The notes: generated by a model from the sequence alone, not told the origin. A stretch of 64,000 bases of DNA from Siphonodentalium dalli (GCA_032622095.1 CP136068.1:152795151-152859150), one strand, 5' to 3'; counted from the stretch's first letter, positions 26,132 to 37,834 are shown. Numbers and translations are program-made.

Positions 26132-26985
26132 TAATTTGGATCTTGGTTTTATAATTAAACAGTGTACCTAAATTTGATCTTGTTTAATTAACAAAGATCA
26201 TATTGCATTTGAAAAAGTTATTATCGTTAAAGATGGTCTATCTGTTTCGGGCCACAATTACAACAACAACAGCAACATAATGTTTATAAATCCTGATTTC
26301 CATACTATAAATAGCTATTTTGTGAATAAAATACAGATAAAACGGAAGATGGGGTATATAATAATGTGGTTTATTTTTATCGTATTTTGCGGTAAATCTC
26401 TAAATCTACAATTTGCCATGATTGAAGCTGCTAATACGATAGTTCTCCTCCTTGGTACTCTTTTGGTATGCTCCCAACGTTTTTATGTGGATTTGTTCCC
26501 TCTAAAACTGCCCTGCAGATGTGATAAGAAATTCCAGAAAGGTGTCCTTGATTCATGTCTCTTATTGTTTTACCCCGGAATCTATATGAAACTTTCTGGG
26601 AAGAGATAGACCATATTTCACCCTTTTCACAGTTGGATTATTTGTAGCCATAATCATCAGACATTTGCTGGAGAAAATCGTTCTTGAGGAAAAACAGATT
26701 TCAAACATCCACACTATACTGTCATGAATTCATATACAATTGTCTAGCTCACATCACTATTTGGTTTCATTGTTTATATAACACACTATTTATCTCATGT
26801 ATTACTCATTTCCAATCTCTATATTTGATATAAAACTGTTTAACTGTTGATATTTTGTATATTTAAAAAATTTCACCCACAAGTATACTGATCAATGTGT
26901 ATTAAACCATTCTGCATAGTTATTTTACAATACGTTTTACAATGAGACCCTTCTGTATAGTTATTATATACAATATATTATGAAT
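26132..26985. other. AT-rich spacer with one unassigned open frame
   Basis: Contains a plus-strand frame at 26280-26609 (109 codons) with a hydrophobic stretch but no domain, splice or codon-use support. I see no reliable gene. Confidence 0.45.
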
Positions 26986-27202
26986 TACAGTAATGCCCTA
27001 AGTAATCGACCCCATAACCACAGCAGAATTATGGGTAACTTTTCAGGATTTTGTCAGAAATATGGCTTGTTGCCATTCATCGGAAAGCTCTCGGGGAGAG
27101 CTTACCGATGAATGGCAACAAGCCATATTTCCGACTAAATCCTGAAAAGTTACCCATAATTCTGCTGTGTTTAAGGAATCGATTAATTAGAGCATTACTG
27201 TA
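26986..27202. mobile_element. TA-flanked 213-bp palindromic MITE (F5), copy 1
   Basis: Element 26988-27200 is flanked by TA and starts CAGTAATGCCCTAAGTAATC, with its complement at the right end. It is one long hairpin of about 100-bp arms meeting at CTCTCGGGGAGAG. TA targets and CAGT ends fit Tc1/mariner-type mobilisation. No coding capacity. Confidence 0.85.
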
Positions 27203-27210
27203 TATATGCA

Positions 27211-27570
27211 TTAACCCTTCCATGACTGGAGCGTCCTGAAATTTTGTGAAAGCCGTGTGCTACTGCATTCTCTTATATATGCCAGTCTCCCGTAGGGAGC
27301 CTTGCATATATAAGAGAATGCATTGGCCTAACGATATGTACCTTGAACTTGTAAGCCAGTGCATTTGCTTATATATATGCGCAGCTCCCTATGGGAGACT
27401 CATATATTTAAGAGAATACATTGGCCTAACAATATTTACCTTGACCTTGTAAGCCAGTGCATTTGCTTATATATGCGAGGCCCCCTTTGGGAGACTCGCA
27501 TGTATATGAGAATGCTGTGGAACATGATCTTTACTACTACACCAGCGCAGCTCCCGTCATGAAGGGGAGA
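27211..27570. mobile_element. Family F3 element with three hairpins
   Basis: Starts TTAACCCTTCCATGACTGGA and ends CTCCCGTCATGAAGGGGA. It holds three diverged copies of the 65-67 bp hairpin in a row (about 27264-27327, 27356-27422 and 27451-27515), separated by two copies of a spacer with ACCTTGACCTTGTAAGCC. Tandem growth of the hairpin-spacer module is evident. Confidence 0.75.
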
Positions 27571-27645
27571 TCATTCTGCATTATTTTACAATGTTATACA
27601 ATTCCCTTTACTTGTGATATCCTTCTAGATTTGTTATTTTTAGCC

Positions 27646-27896
27646 AAGCCTTGAAATAGTGTGTCTGTCATTTGCAGAATGAGGTCCCCAGAGGGTGAAT
27701 TTAGTGATGCTACCCCGCATAGCGGGCTAGCATCACCAAATTCACCCTCTGGGGACCTCATTCTGCTTACACCTCAGCAGAATGAGGTTCCCAGAGGGTG
27801 AATTTGGTGATGCTAGCCCGCTATGCGGGTAGCATCACTAAATCCACCCTCTGGGGACCTCATTCTGCAAATGACAGACACCCTAATTCAAGGCTT
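27646..27896. mobile_element. Family F4 two-hairpin MITE, copy 2
   Basis: Outer ends AAGCCTTGAAATAG and CTAATTCAAGGCTT. Two hairpins of GAGGTCCCCAGAGGGTGAA type stand back to back around CTTACACCTCAGCAG near 27770. The loops CGCATAGCGGG and CCGCTATGCGGG are complementary, so the two hairpins are also inverted copies of each other. Confidence 0.85.
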
Positions 27897-27994
27897 GTTT
27901 TTAGCTAAGGAATGTAACATAATGTAACCTTTCATTTAGCTTATGCATTTATAGACAAATAATTTCTTTCAGTGTACCCCTCTCGTTTGCTCTG

Positions 27995-28232
27995 TATACG
28001 CCCTGTCAATAACTCGCAGCCATATTGGATCCACCAGGTTTTATTGCTACAGGTCAAAGTTTTGGAGTAGTATTCCATATTGGAAGTCATGCATAACTCA
28101 AAAGCTCATATATGGAAATGCTACACCAAAACTTTGACCAGTAGAACTAAAACCTTGGAAACGAGGCTGGAAGAATCTCTGAAACCACGGAATGGAGGTG
28201 GATGAATCCAATATGGCCACCACCCAGTGATC
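27995..28232. mobile_element. MITE with GCCATATTGGAT inverted ends (F9), copy 1
   Basis: The left part GCAGCCATATTGGATCCACC is matched by GGATGAATCCAATATGGCCA on the right. Inside, GGTCAAAGTTTTGG is matched by CCAAAACTTTGACC. A diverged relative lies at 38868-39060. Confidence 0.65.
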
Positions 28233-28295
28233 TCACTTATTCTGACACGCACAAAACAAGAGTTGTAAAATCTGCATGGGCATGGAATATATACA

Positions 28296-28417
28296 AGCCT
28301 GGATTTAGTGTGACTAACATTTGCAAAATGAGGTCCCCAGAGGGTGAATTTAGTGACGCTATCCAGCACAGTGGGCTATCATCACCAAACTCACTCTCTG
28401 GGACCTCATTCTGCAGA
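28296..28417. mobile_element. Family F4 single-hairpin copy
   Basis: Half-size F4 copy with one hairpin, AAGCCTGGATTTAGTG at the left end and CCTCATTCTGCAG at the right. The second hairpin and right outer end are missing. Confidence 0.7.
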
Positions 28418-28749
28418 CTCGTTATGATGCCAAAATTAACATGTTTATTGAGAATTATTTTCAATAGTTGGTCTGGACATTTCAGTGCAAAGCTAATGAA
28501 ATTTAGAATTATTATTTTATATTACTTTCATTTATTCTTCATCATCATCCAGCTTCATCCACTATTTTATAGCTCAACTGTTTTTTATTATTGTACTATT
28601 GTACTCTCTCTTGTTTCATCTTCTCTGATGCCTCAAATGAACTCATTCGCTTTATTTATGCACATAATAGGAACCTCAATCTTTGGGAACTATTTAATGT
28701 AAAAAAAAAACCTATGTGGACTTTTAACCCCCTCTTTACTAAAGACTCC

Positions 28750-29006
28750 AAGCCTTGAAATAGTTTGTTTGTCATTTGCAGAATGAGGCCCCCAGAGGGT
28801 GAATTTAGTGATGCTACCCCCGCATATCGGGCTAGCATCACCAAATTCACCCTCTGGGGACCTCATTCTGCTTACAACTCAGCAGAATGAGGTTCCCATA
28901 GGGTGAATTTGGTGATGCTAACCCGCTATGCGGGGTAGCATCACTAAATTCTACCTCTGGGAACCTCATTCTTCAAATGACAGACACACTATTTCAAGCC
29001 TTGAAA
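28750..29006. mobile_element. Family F4 two-hairpin MITE, copy 3
   Basis: Near-identical layout to 27646-27896, with AAGCCTTGAAATAG and CTATTTCAAGGCTT ends and two opposed hairpins joined at about 28875. Confidence 0.85.
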
Positions 29007-29789
29007 GACTCATTGTTTAGTTTCCCGGTCTCCTGTAAGTGCTGTTCTATCCAATGCTTGTTCTGGACAAAACTCCCTCCTGGACAAATATTTGTCATCA
29101 CCACTTGCCTATTGTACATATAGTAGTACCTTCAACAACATGCTCAACTCAGATGATTTTAGATAGTTATTTGTTACAGTGATGGAATACTGTTCATCGA
29201 TGTTGACTACAGTTTGAGTACTTCCTCTAATGATATCATTGATGCCGGTATATGGATCTTGTATAGATTTACACCAAAAGCTACATCTTAGCAAAAACTC
29301 AAACTCTTAATTGAGTCTGTGAATGTACATGCATGCTACCTTTCTGACTCATAGTCAGGGTCAAATTACCATCTTTGTATTGGCATCTAAAATTTACAAT
29401 TATCATCAGAAAAATGACAGCTCCCAATCCTCCCATATGGTTGATATTTTTTCAATTAGGAAAGTTTAACCTTCTTCAAGTTTATGTCCCAAAAAACAGT
29501 TTAGATTGCGCTAACTGCTAATTGATGCAGTCAAACAGTAGAAGAAATGTTGTAAATTTAGGCTTAAAATGCATAGCTGTTGTCTATTTTGATCAGACAC
29601 AGTGAAGTACACCACCTCAGTATACTTGTTGACACATACAGTATGTAAATAGTGTACGAAATGCATAACACTCAACACCATCTGAACCCCACTGAGCCTG
29701 CACTGGATAATCAGGATTCATGGTAACTCACGGTGAACTTGCGTGTACTGGATTAATATGAATCAACAAAACTCAGGGCTCACCAAGAA
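29007..29789. other. AT-rich spacer, no gene seen
   Basis: No coding exon, RNA gene or recognised repeat family. Confidence 0.5.
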
Positions 29790-29848
29790 TCACCGCGGAC
29801 CACTGAGAATCACCGCGGACCACTGAGAATCACCGTGGACCACTGACA
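29790..29848. repeat. Three-copy 20-bp tandem repeat
   Basis: Three near-identical copies of GAATCACCGCGGACCACTGA, the last with CGTGG for CGCGG, a CpG to TG change. Confidence 0.85.
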
Positions 29849-30061
29849 ACTAATTAGAACATTTTATGACATTTCGATTTAGTTTTATAATTAAATAGCT
29901 GAAACAAGTTCGGGAGCCTTTATTCAGCAGTGGAGGGCGTATCGCACATTTTGATCTTATTTTTTAAGAAAAAATTATTTAATTTTTTTTTTTTACTTTG
30001 CTCATTCATTGTTTTTTATTTTAAATAAAAAAAATTTGAATCAAAATTGTGAAAAACTAAC

Positions 30062-30186
30062 ACTGTTATATCATCCGCCGTGGTACCCCCAAATCACCAC
30101 ACCAAATTTGGTTCATTGGTCCAGGGGTCTGAGAAAAATCGCAGACAGACAGACAGATCCTTCTCTTTTATATGTATATAGATTAA
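30062..30186 (-). mobile_element. Helitron-like head fragment
   Basis: Read on the minus strand this begins TCTATATACATATAAAAGAG, then repeated CTGTCTGTCTG, then ACCAAATTTGGTGTGGTGA. The same order of blocks occurs at 52993-53110. Such heads are common in non-autonomous Helitron-like repeats of molluscs. No Rep or helicase sequence. Confidence 0.55.
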
Positions 30187-31037
30187 CTAAATATTGATAA
30201 TTGTCTTGTCTTGACTTGTTCAAACTTTTAATTACTGCGAAAATGACAATTTGTGGAAATTGTAGACTTATGTAGTGCGATACCCATTGGTATGTGTAGA
30301 AGGTTCACTCTTTATTTACTGTACCTGGGCTTACAACCTTTGCATTAAATATGTCATCAGAGAAAGTACTCTCACCCTCCTAAATGTAACTTATTTTCTG
30401 GAAGTGAGTTAGTAGTGTGTGTATCATCGTATGCTACCATCTCTCGTTCCATATTGTCTACCTCACAATAGTACCCAGTACAATATGGACATTGTAATTT
30501 CTATTGCTCATAACGTTTAGCTAAGAAGTATAAAACCTGATTATATCATATATAGGTCAAGAAGATATAACCAGGCACCAAAAAGGGTGTGGATACACTG
30601 GTGCAAATATGGCCTTTATAATTTTACTGTGTTGTTATCCATGATCACAGTTGTTTCATTATCTGAGATAACAACCCATACATACTTTTAATTATAGCAT
30701 GTGACTCGGATGGCGACAAATTTTAGAATTCGGTGTTGTCGGGAATCCTGATTCGAAGCTATTAACATTGCAAAAAAAACAGCAAATAATTTCGGATTAT
30801 CAGTGCTACGTTCAAGAGAGATATCTAGTTGGTTAGATATATCTGAAAGTACTGTCATGCGTTAATATTTAACTCAAGGAACGGGAGATGCAATTTCCAA
30901 CTGCACACACCCCCCCCCCCCCCCCAGACCAGAACAGATTATAACTTGGTGTTATAAATTACGTTTACATCCTGCATAAAAAATATTTGGTTTCTGGCAC
31001 ATCTTTTGAACAACATTGTCAAGTGTGGAGGTTTTTT
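30187..31037. other. Spacer with a poly-C tract
   Basis: AT-rich sequence without a recognised gene. A run of about 18 C lies at 30909-30926. Confidence 0.5.
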
Positions 31038-31394
31038 TTAAAGGGGTACTGTACACTAAATCGTGCCTTTTATGGGACCATCTCCTTGTATACTCAAAAG
31101 AATATATGCAACAAATTAATACATTTGAGTCACAGATGAGTGCAAATTACACTCATGTGCTCTATGAACAATGTAAACAACATGGTAATTATAATGAAAA
31201 TGAGTTAATGACTCGAGCCATGAACTCATTTTCTTATAATTTACCATGTTGTTTTACATCATTCATAAAGTTTATAAGTGTATTTTGTGCTCATCCATAG
31301 CCCAAATTCATTAATTTGTTGCATATATTCTGTTGAGTATGATAGGAGATGGTCCCATATAAATTATCTAATTTACTGTACAGTCCCCCTTTAA
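31038..31394. mobile_element. TTAA-flanked palindromic MITE, AGGGGTACTGTACA ends
   Basis: TTAA at 31038-31041 and 31391-31394, with ends AGGGGTACTGTACA and TGTACAGTCCCCCT. The middle is an inverted repeat, for example AACATGGTAATTATAATG against TATAATTTACCATGTTG around 31160-31260. The arms also pair as GGGACCATCTCC and GGAGATGGTCCC. A short plus-strand frame (31016-31300) is a by-product of the palindrome. Confidence 0.8.
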
Positions 31395-31671
31395 TTGACA
31401 TTTGGACAAATTAATTTACAAAACAAAAAGATCATATTGAGAAATATGCTAATTATTCTTAACTCACAGACATGACTGAATATCACACTCAATACTTTAT
31501 TTGAAAAGAATATATTGCCACATAATTTGATATTGTTTGATTAATCATCATTAAATCATGTGTTTGCATAAGTAACTTACTTGTTTTGTCAGTTTATTCA
31601 ATTCAAAGTCCATGGTGGTTTGGAGCCTAACGTTATACTCTTCTGATATATTGCTCACTTTAATACAAATC

Positions 31672-32139
31672 ATATGTGACCCACCATATCAAATCCATTC
31701 ATAAGTCGGGATTTTTTTTACTCTGTGCCAATGCATTCTCTTATATATGCGAGTCGACCATAGGTCGCCTCGCATATATAAGAGAATGCATTGGCCTAAC
31801 AATTTTTTACAATTTTAATAAATTTTTTCTTGTATTCTTTAACAATTTTATAATTTCACCCATACAGAGCCCCAGACAAACATGAGCTGATGACAGTCTT
31901 CTATATGCTTCTATATATGTGTGGGGCTCCCTGCAGGGTAATGGATGTTTTTTATGTTATGTCCTAAAAATTGTAAGAAACATTTATTTAAAAAAAATTA
32001 TAAAAAATTGTTAGGCCAATGCATTCTCTTATATATGCGAGGCGACCTATGGTCGACTCGCATATGTAAGAGAATGCATTGGCACAGGGTAAAAAAATCC
32101 CGACTTACGACTGGATTTGATATGGCGGTTCACATATGT
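31672..32139. mobile_element. Family F2 hairpin MITE, complete copy
   Basis: Inverted ends TGTGACCCACCATATCAAAT and its near complement at 32115-32135. Two full 67-bp hairpins (31728-31794 and 32014-32080) lie just inside the ends in opposite orientation. Between them are ACAGAGCCCCAGACAAAC and CCCTGCAGGGTAATGG. This is the best reference copy of F2. No coding capacity. Confidence 0.83.
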
Positions 32140-32195
32140 ATACTTTATCTAATTAGCTTTACCGATACTCTATTTCACAAGAATATAATTATAGA

Positions 32196-32388
32196 TATTA
32201 TTCCTTGCACGACGGGAGCCTCACATATATACCAAAATGCACTGGCTTATAAGATCAAGGTAAATATTGTTAGGCCAATATATTCTTTTATATACATGAG
32301 GCAACCTATGGGAGACTCACATATATAAGAGAATGCATTTGCACAGGGTTTTCGAAAAATTTCAGGAAGCTCCCGTCTTGGAAGGGTG
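32196..32388. mobile_element. Family F3 hairpin MITE, degraded
   Basis: Ends GCACGACGGGAGCC and AGCTCCCGTCTTGGAAGGG, one clear hairpin copy (32272-32337) and the shared AAGGTAAATATTGTTAGGCC spacer. Confidence 0.65.
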
Positions 32389-32411
32389 AGAGGCATATAT
32401 GGCTATACTTA

Positions 32412-32856
32412 TTAAAGGTACTCATTCTGATTTGATGGTCCCCATATAATCAGATTACAACAACATTTTTAGAAATGCCACTTCACTTATCAGAATCGAT
32501 AAATTGCCCAAAAATAATGCTAATCACTGTCAACTATAGTATGAAATTGCCCGAAACATGTTATTAATAAAAGTGTTGTTCGACAAAATTTGGCCTTATT
32601 ATCAAAACAAAGCCTCTTTTAGAGTTATCCATCTTCATCCACAATTTGGTCTGAGACTGTCGGCTCGTCAACGTTTTACTGGGCCACTAATAAGTCTCGA
32701 TGGTGAACAATAATAGATTTCAAAAATGGATATCAAATAACTCTGAGCTTTAATAGGTGCATTAATTGGTTCCTCGACTCGAATCAGATATTTTTTACCC
32801 CCGAATCCATATAAATATTAATAAAGGGGCACTTAATCGGATTATGCATCTTTATC
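32412..32856. mobile_element. Family F7 TTAA element, copy 1
   Basis: Starts TTAAAGGTACTCATTCTG and runs to GGGGCACTTAATCGGATTA. It shares internal blocks GTTATCCATCTTCATCC and CCTCGACTCGAATC with the other F7 copies. Members are about 330-490 bp and non-coding. Confidence 0.7.
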
Positions 32857-32979
32857 ATATTAACTTATCGAACATGGATATTGTAGATTATTATTAGTAT
32901 GTACACCACCCTTCTCCCTCTTCTTTTTATTGAGTTTTTACATATGCTATCAATTTATCAATGTCATAGGACTCTGACA

Positions 32980-33196
32980 TACAGTAATGCCCTAGGTAAT
33001 CGACCTCTTAACCAAAGCAGAATTATGGGTAACTTTTCAGGATTTAGTCGGAAATATGGCTTGTTGCCATTCATTGGAAAGCTCTCGCCGAGAGCTTTCC
33101 GATTAATGGCAACAAGCCATATTTCCGACTAAATCCTTAAAAGTTACCCATAATTCTGCTTTAGTTAAGAGGTCGATTACTTAGGGCATTACTGTA
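32980..33196. mobile_element. TA-flanked 213-bp palindromic MITE (F5), copy 2
   Basis: Element 32982-33194 with TA on both sides has exactly the same length as copy 1. Ends are CAGTAATGCCCTAGGTAATC and complement, and the arms meet at CTCTCGCCGAGAG. The two F5 copies differ from each other by scattered substitutions only. Confidence 0.87.
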
Positions 33197-33326
33197 TAAG
33201 GTATGACTTCTGTTGTACCGAATCCCGTTGTATTTATCATGTAAACTATATCGATTAACAAATAAAATCACTTCAGTTTGAGATTGAGTGAGTTTACCGG
33301 CTGTTCCTGTAATAAAAATAAATACG

Positions 33327-33662
33327 TTAAAGGTACACAGTTCGATTTGATGGTCCCCGTATCGTCAGATTCCAACAACAACAACATTTCTTCAAAAGAA
33401 GATTTAGTTATCAGAATCGATTAATTACCAAAATATAATGCTACCCACTGCACTGTCAACTCTAGTATAAAATTTTCCAAAACGTGGTATGTATCAACAT
33501 TTTGTTCAATGCAATTTGGTATAATATGTCAGTTGTCTCATTGAATATTTGCTTGGCCATCAAATATTATAGGTGGTGAAAAATAACAGATTTAAAAAAT
33601 CGATATCTGACAGCTTTGATGGGTGGGTTCCTCGACTCGAATCCAATATGTTCTCAAATGTT
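33327..33662. mobile_element. Family F7 TTAA element, copy 2 (truncated)
   Basis: Starts TTAAAGGTACACAGTTCG at 33327 and contains TATCAGAATCGATTAAT and CCTCGACTCGAATCC. The right terminal repeat is missing. Confidence 0.65.
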
Positions 33663-33751
33663 GTTGTTGGTTTTTATGTTTAGTGGAACAAGGTAACCAG
33701 ATTTCCATTATTAGCTCAACTTTACTTTGTGTGTGTGTGCGTGATTCGTCA

Positions 33752-35400
33752 GCAATTTCCTTTAGCATGGGCTACAGGTCGTACCTTTAGTCGGATCATT
33801 ATGAAATTTGTCATGGGTGTTGACATGTAGCTGGGAACGAGTCATTTTGGTGTCATTTAGCAAAAAAACATGGCCGCCAGTGGCCATCTTTGATTTCAAA
33901 ATTCAATCCATTAGCACGGGCTACAGGCCGGAGTGTTCGTCTGATCATCATGAAATTTGTCGTGGAAGTTAATATTGACATGTAGATGGGAACAGGTCAT
34001 TTTGGGGTCGTTCGTCCAAAAAATCATGGCCACCAGCAGCCATCTTGGAATTTACTCTTTGCATGACTATATCCTTTGGCACGGGCTACAGGTCGTACCT
34101 TTGGTCGGATCATCATGCAATTTGTCATGGATGTTAACAATGACATGTAGATGGGAACGAGCCATTTTGGGGTCATTCGGCCAAAAAAATGGTCGCCAGT
34201 GGCCATCTTGGATTTCAAAATTCAATCCATTAGCACGGGCTACAGGCCATACCGTTTGTCTGATCATCATGAAATTTGTCATGGATGTTAATATTGAGAT
34301 ATAGATAGGAACGAGTCATTTTGGGGTCATTACGGCAAAAAAACATGGCCGCCAGCAGCCATCTTGGATTTTACTCTTTGCATGACTAAATCCTTTGGCA
34401 CGGGCTACAGGTCGTACCTTTGGTCGGATCATGAAATTTGTCATGGCTGTTGAGATTGACATGTAGATGGGAAACGAGTCATTTTGGGGTCATTTGGCCA
34501 TAAAACATGGGCGCCAGCGGGCATCTTGGATTTCAAAATTCAATCCATTAGCACAGGCTACATGCCATACTGTTTGTCTGATCATCATGAATTTTGTCAT
34601 GGATGTCAATATTGAGATGTAGATGGGAACGAGTCATTTTGGGGTCATTCGGCCAAAAAACATGGCCGCCAGCAGCCATCTTGGATTTCAAAATTCAATC
34701 CATTAGCACAGGCAGGAGTATTCGTCTGATCATCATGAAATTTGTCATTTATGTTAATATTGACAAACATCATGAAATTTGTCGTGGAAGTTAATATTGA
34801 CAAGTAGATGGGAACGAGTCATTTTGGGGTCATTAGGCCATAAAACATTGCCGCCGGTAGCCATCTTGGATTTTACTCTTTGTGTGACTAAATCCTTTGA
34901 CAAAGGCTACAGGTCGTATCTTTGGTCGGATCATCATGAAGTTTGTCATGGATGTTAACATTGACATGTAAAGGGAACGAGTCATTTTGGGCTCATTCGG
35001 CAAAAAAAAACATGGCTGCCAGCGACCATCTTGGATTTCCAAATTTAATCCATTAGCACAGACTACAGGCCGGAGTGTCCGTCTGATCATCATGAAATTT
35101 GTCATTTATGTTAATATTGATATACAGATAGGCACGAGTCATTTTGGGGTCATTCGGACAAAAAACATGGCCACCAGCAGCCATCTTGGATTTTACTCTT
35201 TGCATGACCAAATACTTTGGCACGGGCTACAGGTTGTACCTTTGGTCGGATCATCATAAAATTTGTCATGAATGTTAACATTGAAATGTAGATGGGAACG
35301 AGTCATTTTGGGGGTCATTCGGCCATAAAACAGCTGGCAGCCATCTTGGATTTTACTCTTTGCATGAATAAATCCTTTGGCACACCCTACAGTCCACTTC
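33752..35400. repeat. Dimeric tandem repeat, about 160-bp A and B units
   Basis: About ten tandem units of 147-165 bp. Two versions mostly alternate. A carries TTTGCATGACTAAATCCTTT before GGGCTACAGGTCGTACC; B carries AAAATTCAATCCATTAGCAC before GGGCTACAGGCCGGAGT. Both share CATCATGAAATTTGTCATGG, GATGGGAACGAGTCATTTTG and CAGCCATCTTGGATTT. One B unit near 34.7-34.8 kb is rearranged. Short open frames on both strands come from this periodicity and have no independent support. Confidence 0.9.
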
Positions 35401-36038
35401 CCTCATCCGATCATCACCTCATATTAATCTTGATATTGATATTGATCTACTAGATGGAAGCTATCAAATGATTTTGAATTTCATTGGAAAACATAGCCAT
35501 CAGCAACTATCTTGGACTTTACTTTATATATCTCTTCATGTTGATAATCTAGTATTACTTTGACCTTTCAACTTTCCGCATTGCTAATCGCTCCATTGAC
35601 TGTAACACGTGAAATTATTCTCTTTCCAAGTTGAGCTACAGTGTCATTGACACTTTCATATTACTGTCTTCTGAGTAGGCAGTAATGTTACAGATGGCAA
35701 ATAAGCCGGAATGCGAAAATAGAACGCTTGTCATCGAGATGTTTTTGTACAGTTTTCAGGCAAATGTAACAAATATATGTTATATAATATGCACGCTAGT
35801 ACCAGATACTCATTACTTTTATTGCTGTATAGTCAGTGAGTGACTGAGTTCATGCCCCGTATATCAACATACTTTTTTTTTTATATATTTGTACACGATT
35901 TGCAACGGTTCCATGCGTTGTTTCAATCCACTATCCGTCAATTAATTTGATTACGTCTTGTTCATGGAAAATCGTAATTTAGTTTATGGCTTCAGCCATA
36001 AAGTTTATTTATATTAAATTGCATTTTAAGATAACCTG
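35401..36038. other. AT-rich spacer, no gene seen
   Basis: Follows a degenerate last repeat unit. No coding exon or element end recognised. Confidence 0.5.
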
Positions 36039-36042
36039 TTAA

Positions 36043-36436
36043 GGGTACGTTCATACACTGGCAAGTATGCACGTTATGGTTTGCAGGCATTTTGTCGTAG
36101 AAAACGATATGGTGCCATAATGTGAACGGAAACAACCACAGCTAACTACGTGCAAAGTAAAATCTCTGTAGTTCCACTAGTAACGATGCTACCGGAATTT
36201 GCCTGTAAATATCATGCAATTATCTCTCAAGAATAAATCATACAGGTATTTGAAGGCAAATTCCAATAGTACTGTTACAAGTGGAATTAGATAAATGTTA
36301 CTTCTCATGTCTTTCACTTTGGTAAAGATGCATGCTAGGTGCACGGTTCCGTTCATATTCTGGCACCATGTGGTGTTTTATGACGAAATGCCCGCAAAAA
36401 CATACCGTGCAAACTTGCCAGCGTATGAACGTAGCC
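36043..36436. mobile_element. PIF/Harbinger-like MITE
   Basis: Inverted ends GGGTACGTTCATACACTGGC and the complement of GCCAGCGTATGAACGTAGCC. The 3-bp TAA lies on both sides (36040-36042 and 36437-36439). A TAA or TTA duplication with G-rich ends fits PIF/Harbinger. It sits exactly at the left TTAA of the F8 element that follows. Confidence 0.75.
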
Positions 36437-37834
36437 TAAAGGCCCACTTAATTTTAGAATCACCGGATCACATTAAGCACAACATATTCCATATACACAG
36501 TTTGAAAGAGGAAGCTCCAAAACATTGTATTATCAACTTATCCCGTCGAATAAACTGTGAACATGTTGTTTTTGTCAAGTTATTTCCTGCCCACGCCCGA
36601 AGTTGAACTCGGCGGATTCGGCCATGATCGGGAGTTCCACTTCATTAAGTTGAATACCGATGTGTGTTGTGTGCTGTGTCAATCTGGTCTATTCTTCCTA
36701 GAGCCCGAAGCCGCCATCGCACGCCGCCGCCGCCAGCCATATTGGCAACAAGCCGCCGCCAGCCATATTATCTCTAACGCCAGCCACATTTAAAAATCTC
36801 CGCCGCCGGAATTGTAAAATGGCTGAGCCGTGTGAATGGGCTTATATGTCAAGCACAACTGTACTGTGTATCGCAAAGAACTAAACCGCATTGCCTAATA
36901 TTGGCATATACTCGCTTGGACACGGCATGGTTGCTATATTATCAGAACACCGGGCCCCTTAATGTGGAATAGACTATCCCAATGCATGCCTTCATATAAC
37001 TGAATGGGCGCATCCATTCGGTATTGAAAGGGTTAAAATATAAATTGTTTATATCGACAACACCCAGTCTCAGACATCGCTGGCATTTGTCAATATATAG
37101 GCCCACACATAAGAATAGAACATAGTTTGAAATATTATATGTCATTACTATCGGGTTCATCATTCAATGATGCATGCATATATCGCAAGATGGCAGTGAT
37201 GATAGCAGTCTGAAGTCGACAGAAGTCCCAATGTAACTACTTATGCCGATTAGATGGGAAACTATATAGCCATGCCAGTCCTTCGTGAATTTTCGCCATA
37301 ATGGAAAAGCCCAACATCAAAAGATTACGTGTGGAATGGAATTCTACGGGTTCACCACAAACGCTAAACAAAACGGCGTCTATAACCGGTAACAGGGGAT
37401 TAGGAACATTTCGGAAACGAAAATACGCTGAATGATAACATCTCAGCCGGCTGAGCCGCCATATTTCGTCAGCCACGAACGTCGTGACTGAGCCGGCTTA
37501 GCTAACCAGCCACGAAAATCGGTTGAGCCAGCCATGAAAACTATTTGTCGTGGCTTCGGGGTCTAATTCTTCCAGTTTATTATTCTCAATGGAAGGGGAA
37601 TAACTCTATCTCTTAGTTGTGAATTATGATGAATTTTTGGGTAAATAACGGGGTAAGTCTTAGGCGAATCTGAGAATCCCTATCACTTGATAGACATCCC
37701 TAGGCCACAGCTGTTCCGTATTCTGGTGGAAGATATATGTATTTTTTGGTTCCTCTTCCATATAGTATATCATATGGAATATGTTGTGTATAATGTGATC
37801 TGGGGTTCGAAAAATTAAGTGGGCCTTTGAAAAG
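36437..37834. mobile_element. Family F8 element with long unique interior
   Basis: The left part AGGCCCACTTAATTTTAGAA and right part TTCGAAAAATTAAGTGGGCC are the inverted ends seen at 46939 and 57933. The left arm continues as AAGAGGAAGCTCCAAAACA and the right as CAATGGAAGGGGAATAACTC. Between them is about 950 bp not found in the 462-bp copy, including a GCC-rich stretch with repeated GCCGCCGCCAGCC near 36720-36810 and repeats of GAGCCGGCT near 37445-37500. No product recognised. Confidence 0.7.

Noticed and set aside
26280-26609. 109-codon frame with a hydrophobic stretch
   Set aside because: No homology recognised, AT-rich spacer, no splice partner; kept only as a note.
28202-28702. 166-codon frame
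   Set aside because: Overlaps an F9 end and an F4 hairpin and has no domain; composition follows the repeats.
31945-32328. 127-codon frame
   Set aside because: Lies across an F2 and an F3 MITE, reading through two hairpins.
33957-35259. Repeated frames on both strands of the 160-bp tandem repeat
   Set aside because: They arise from periodicity, with frames on opposite strands over the same bases and stops in neighbouring units.
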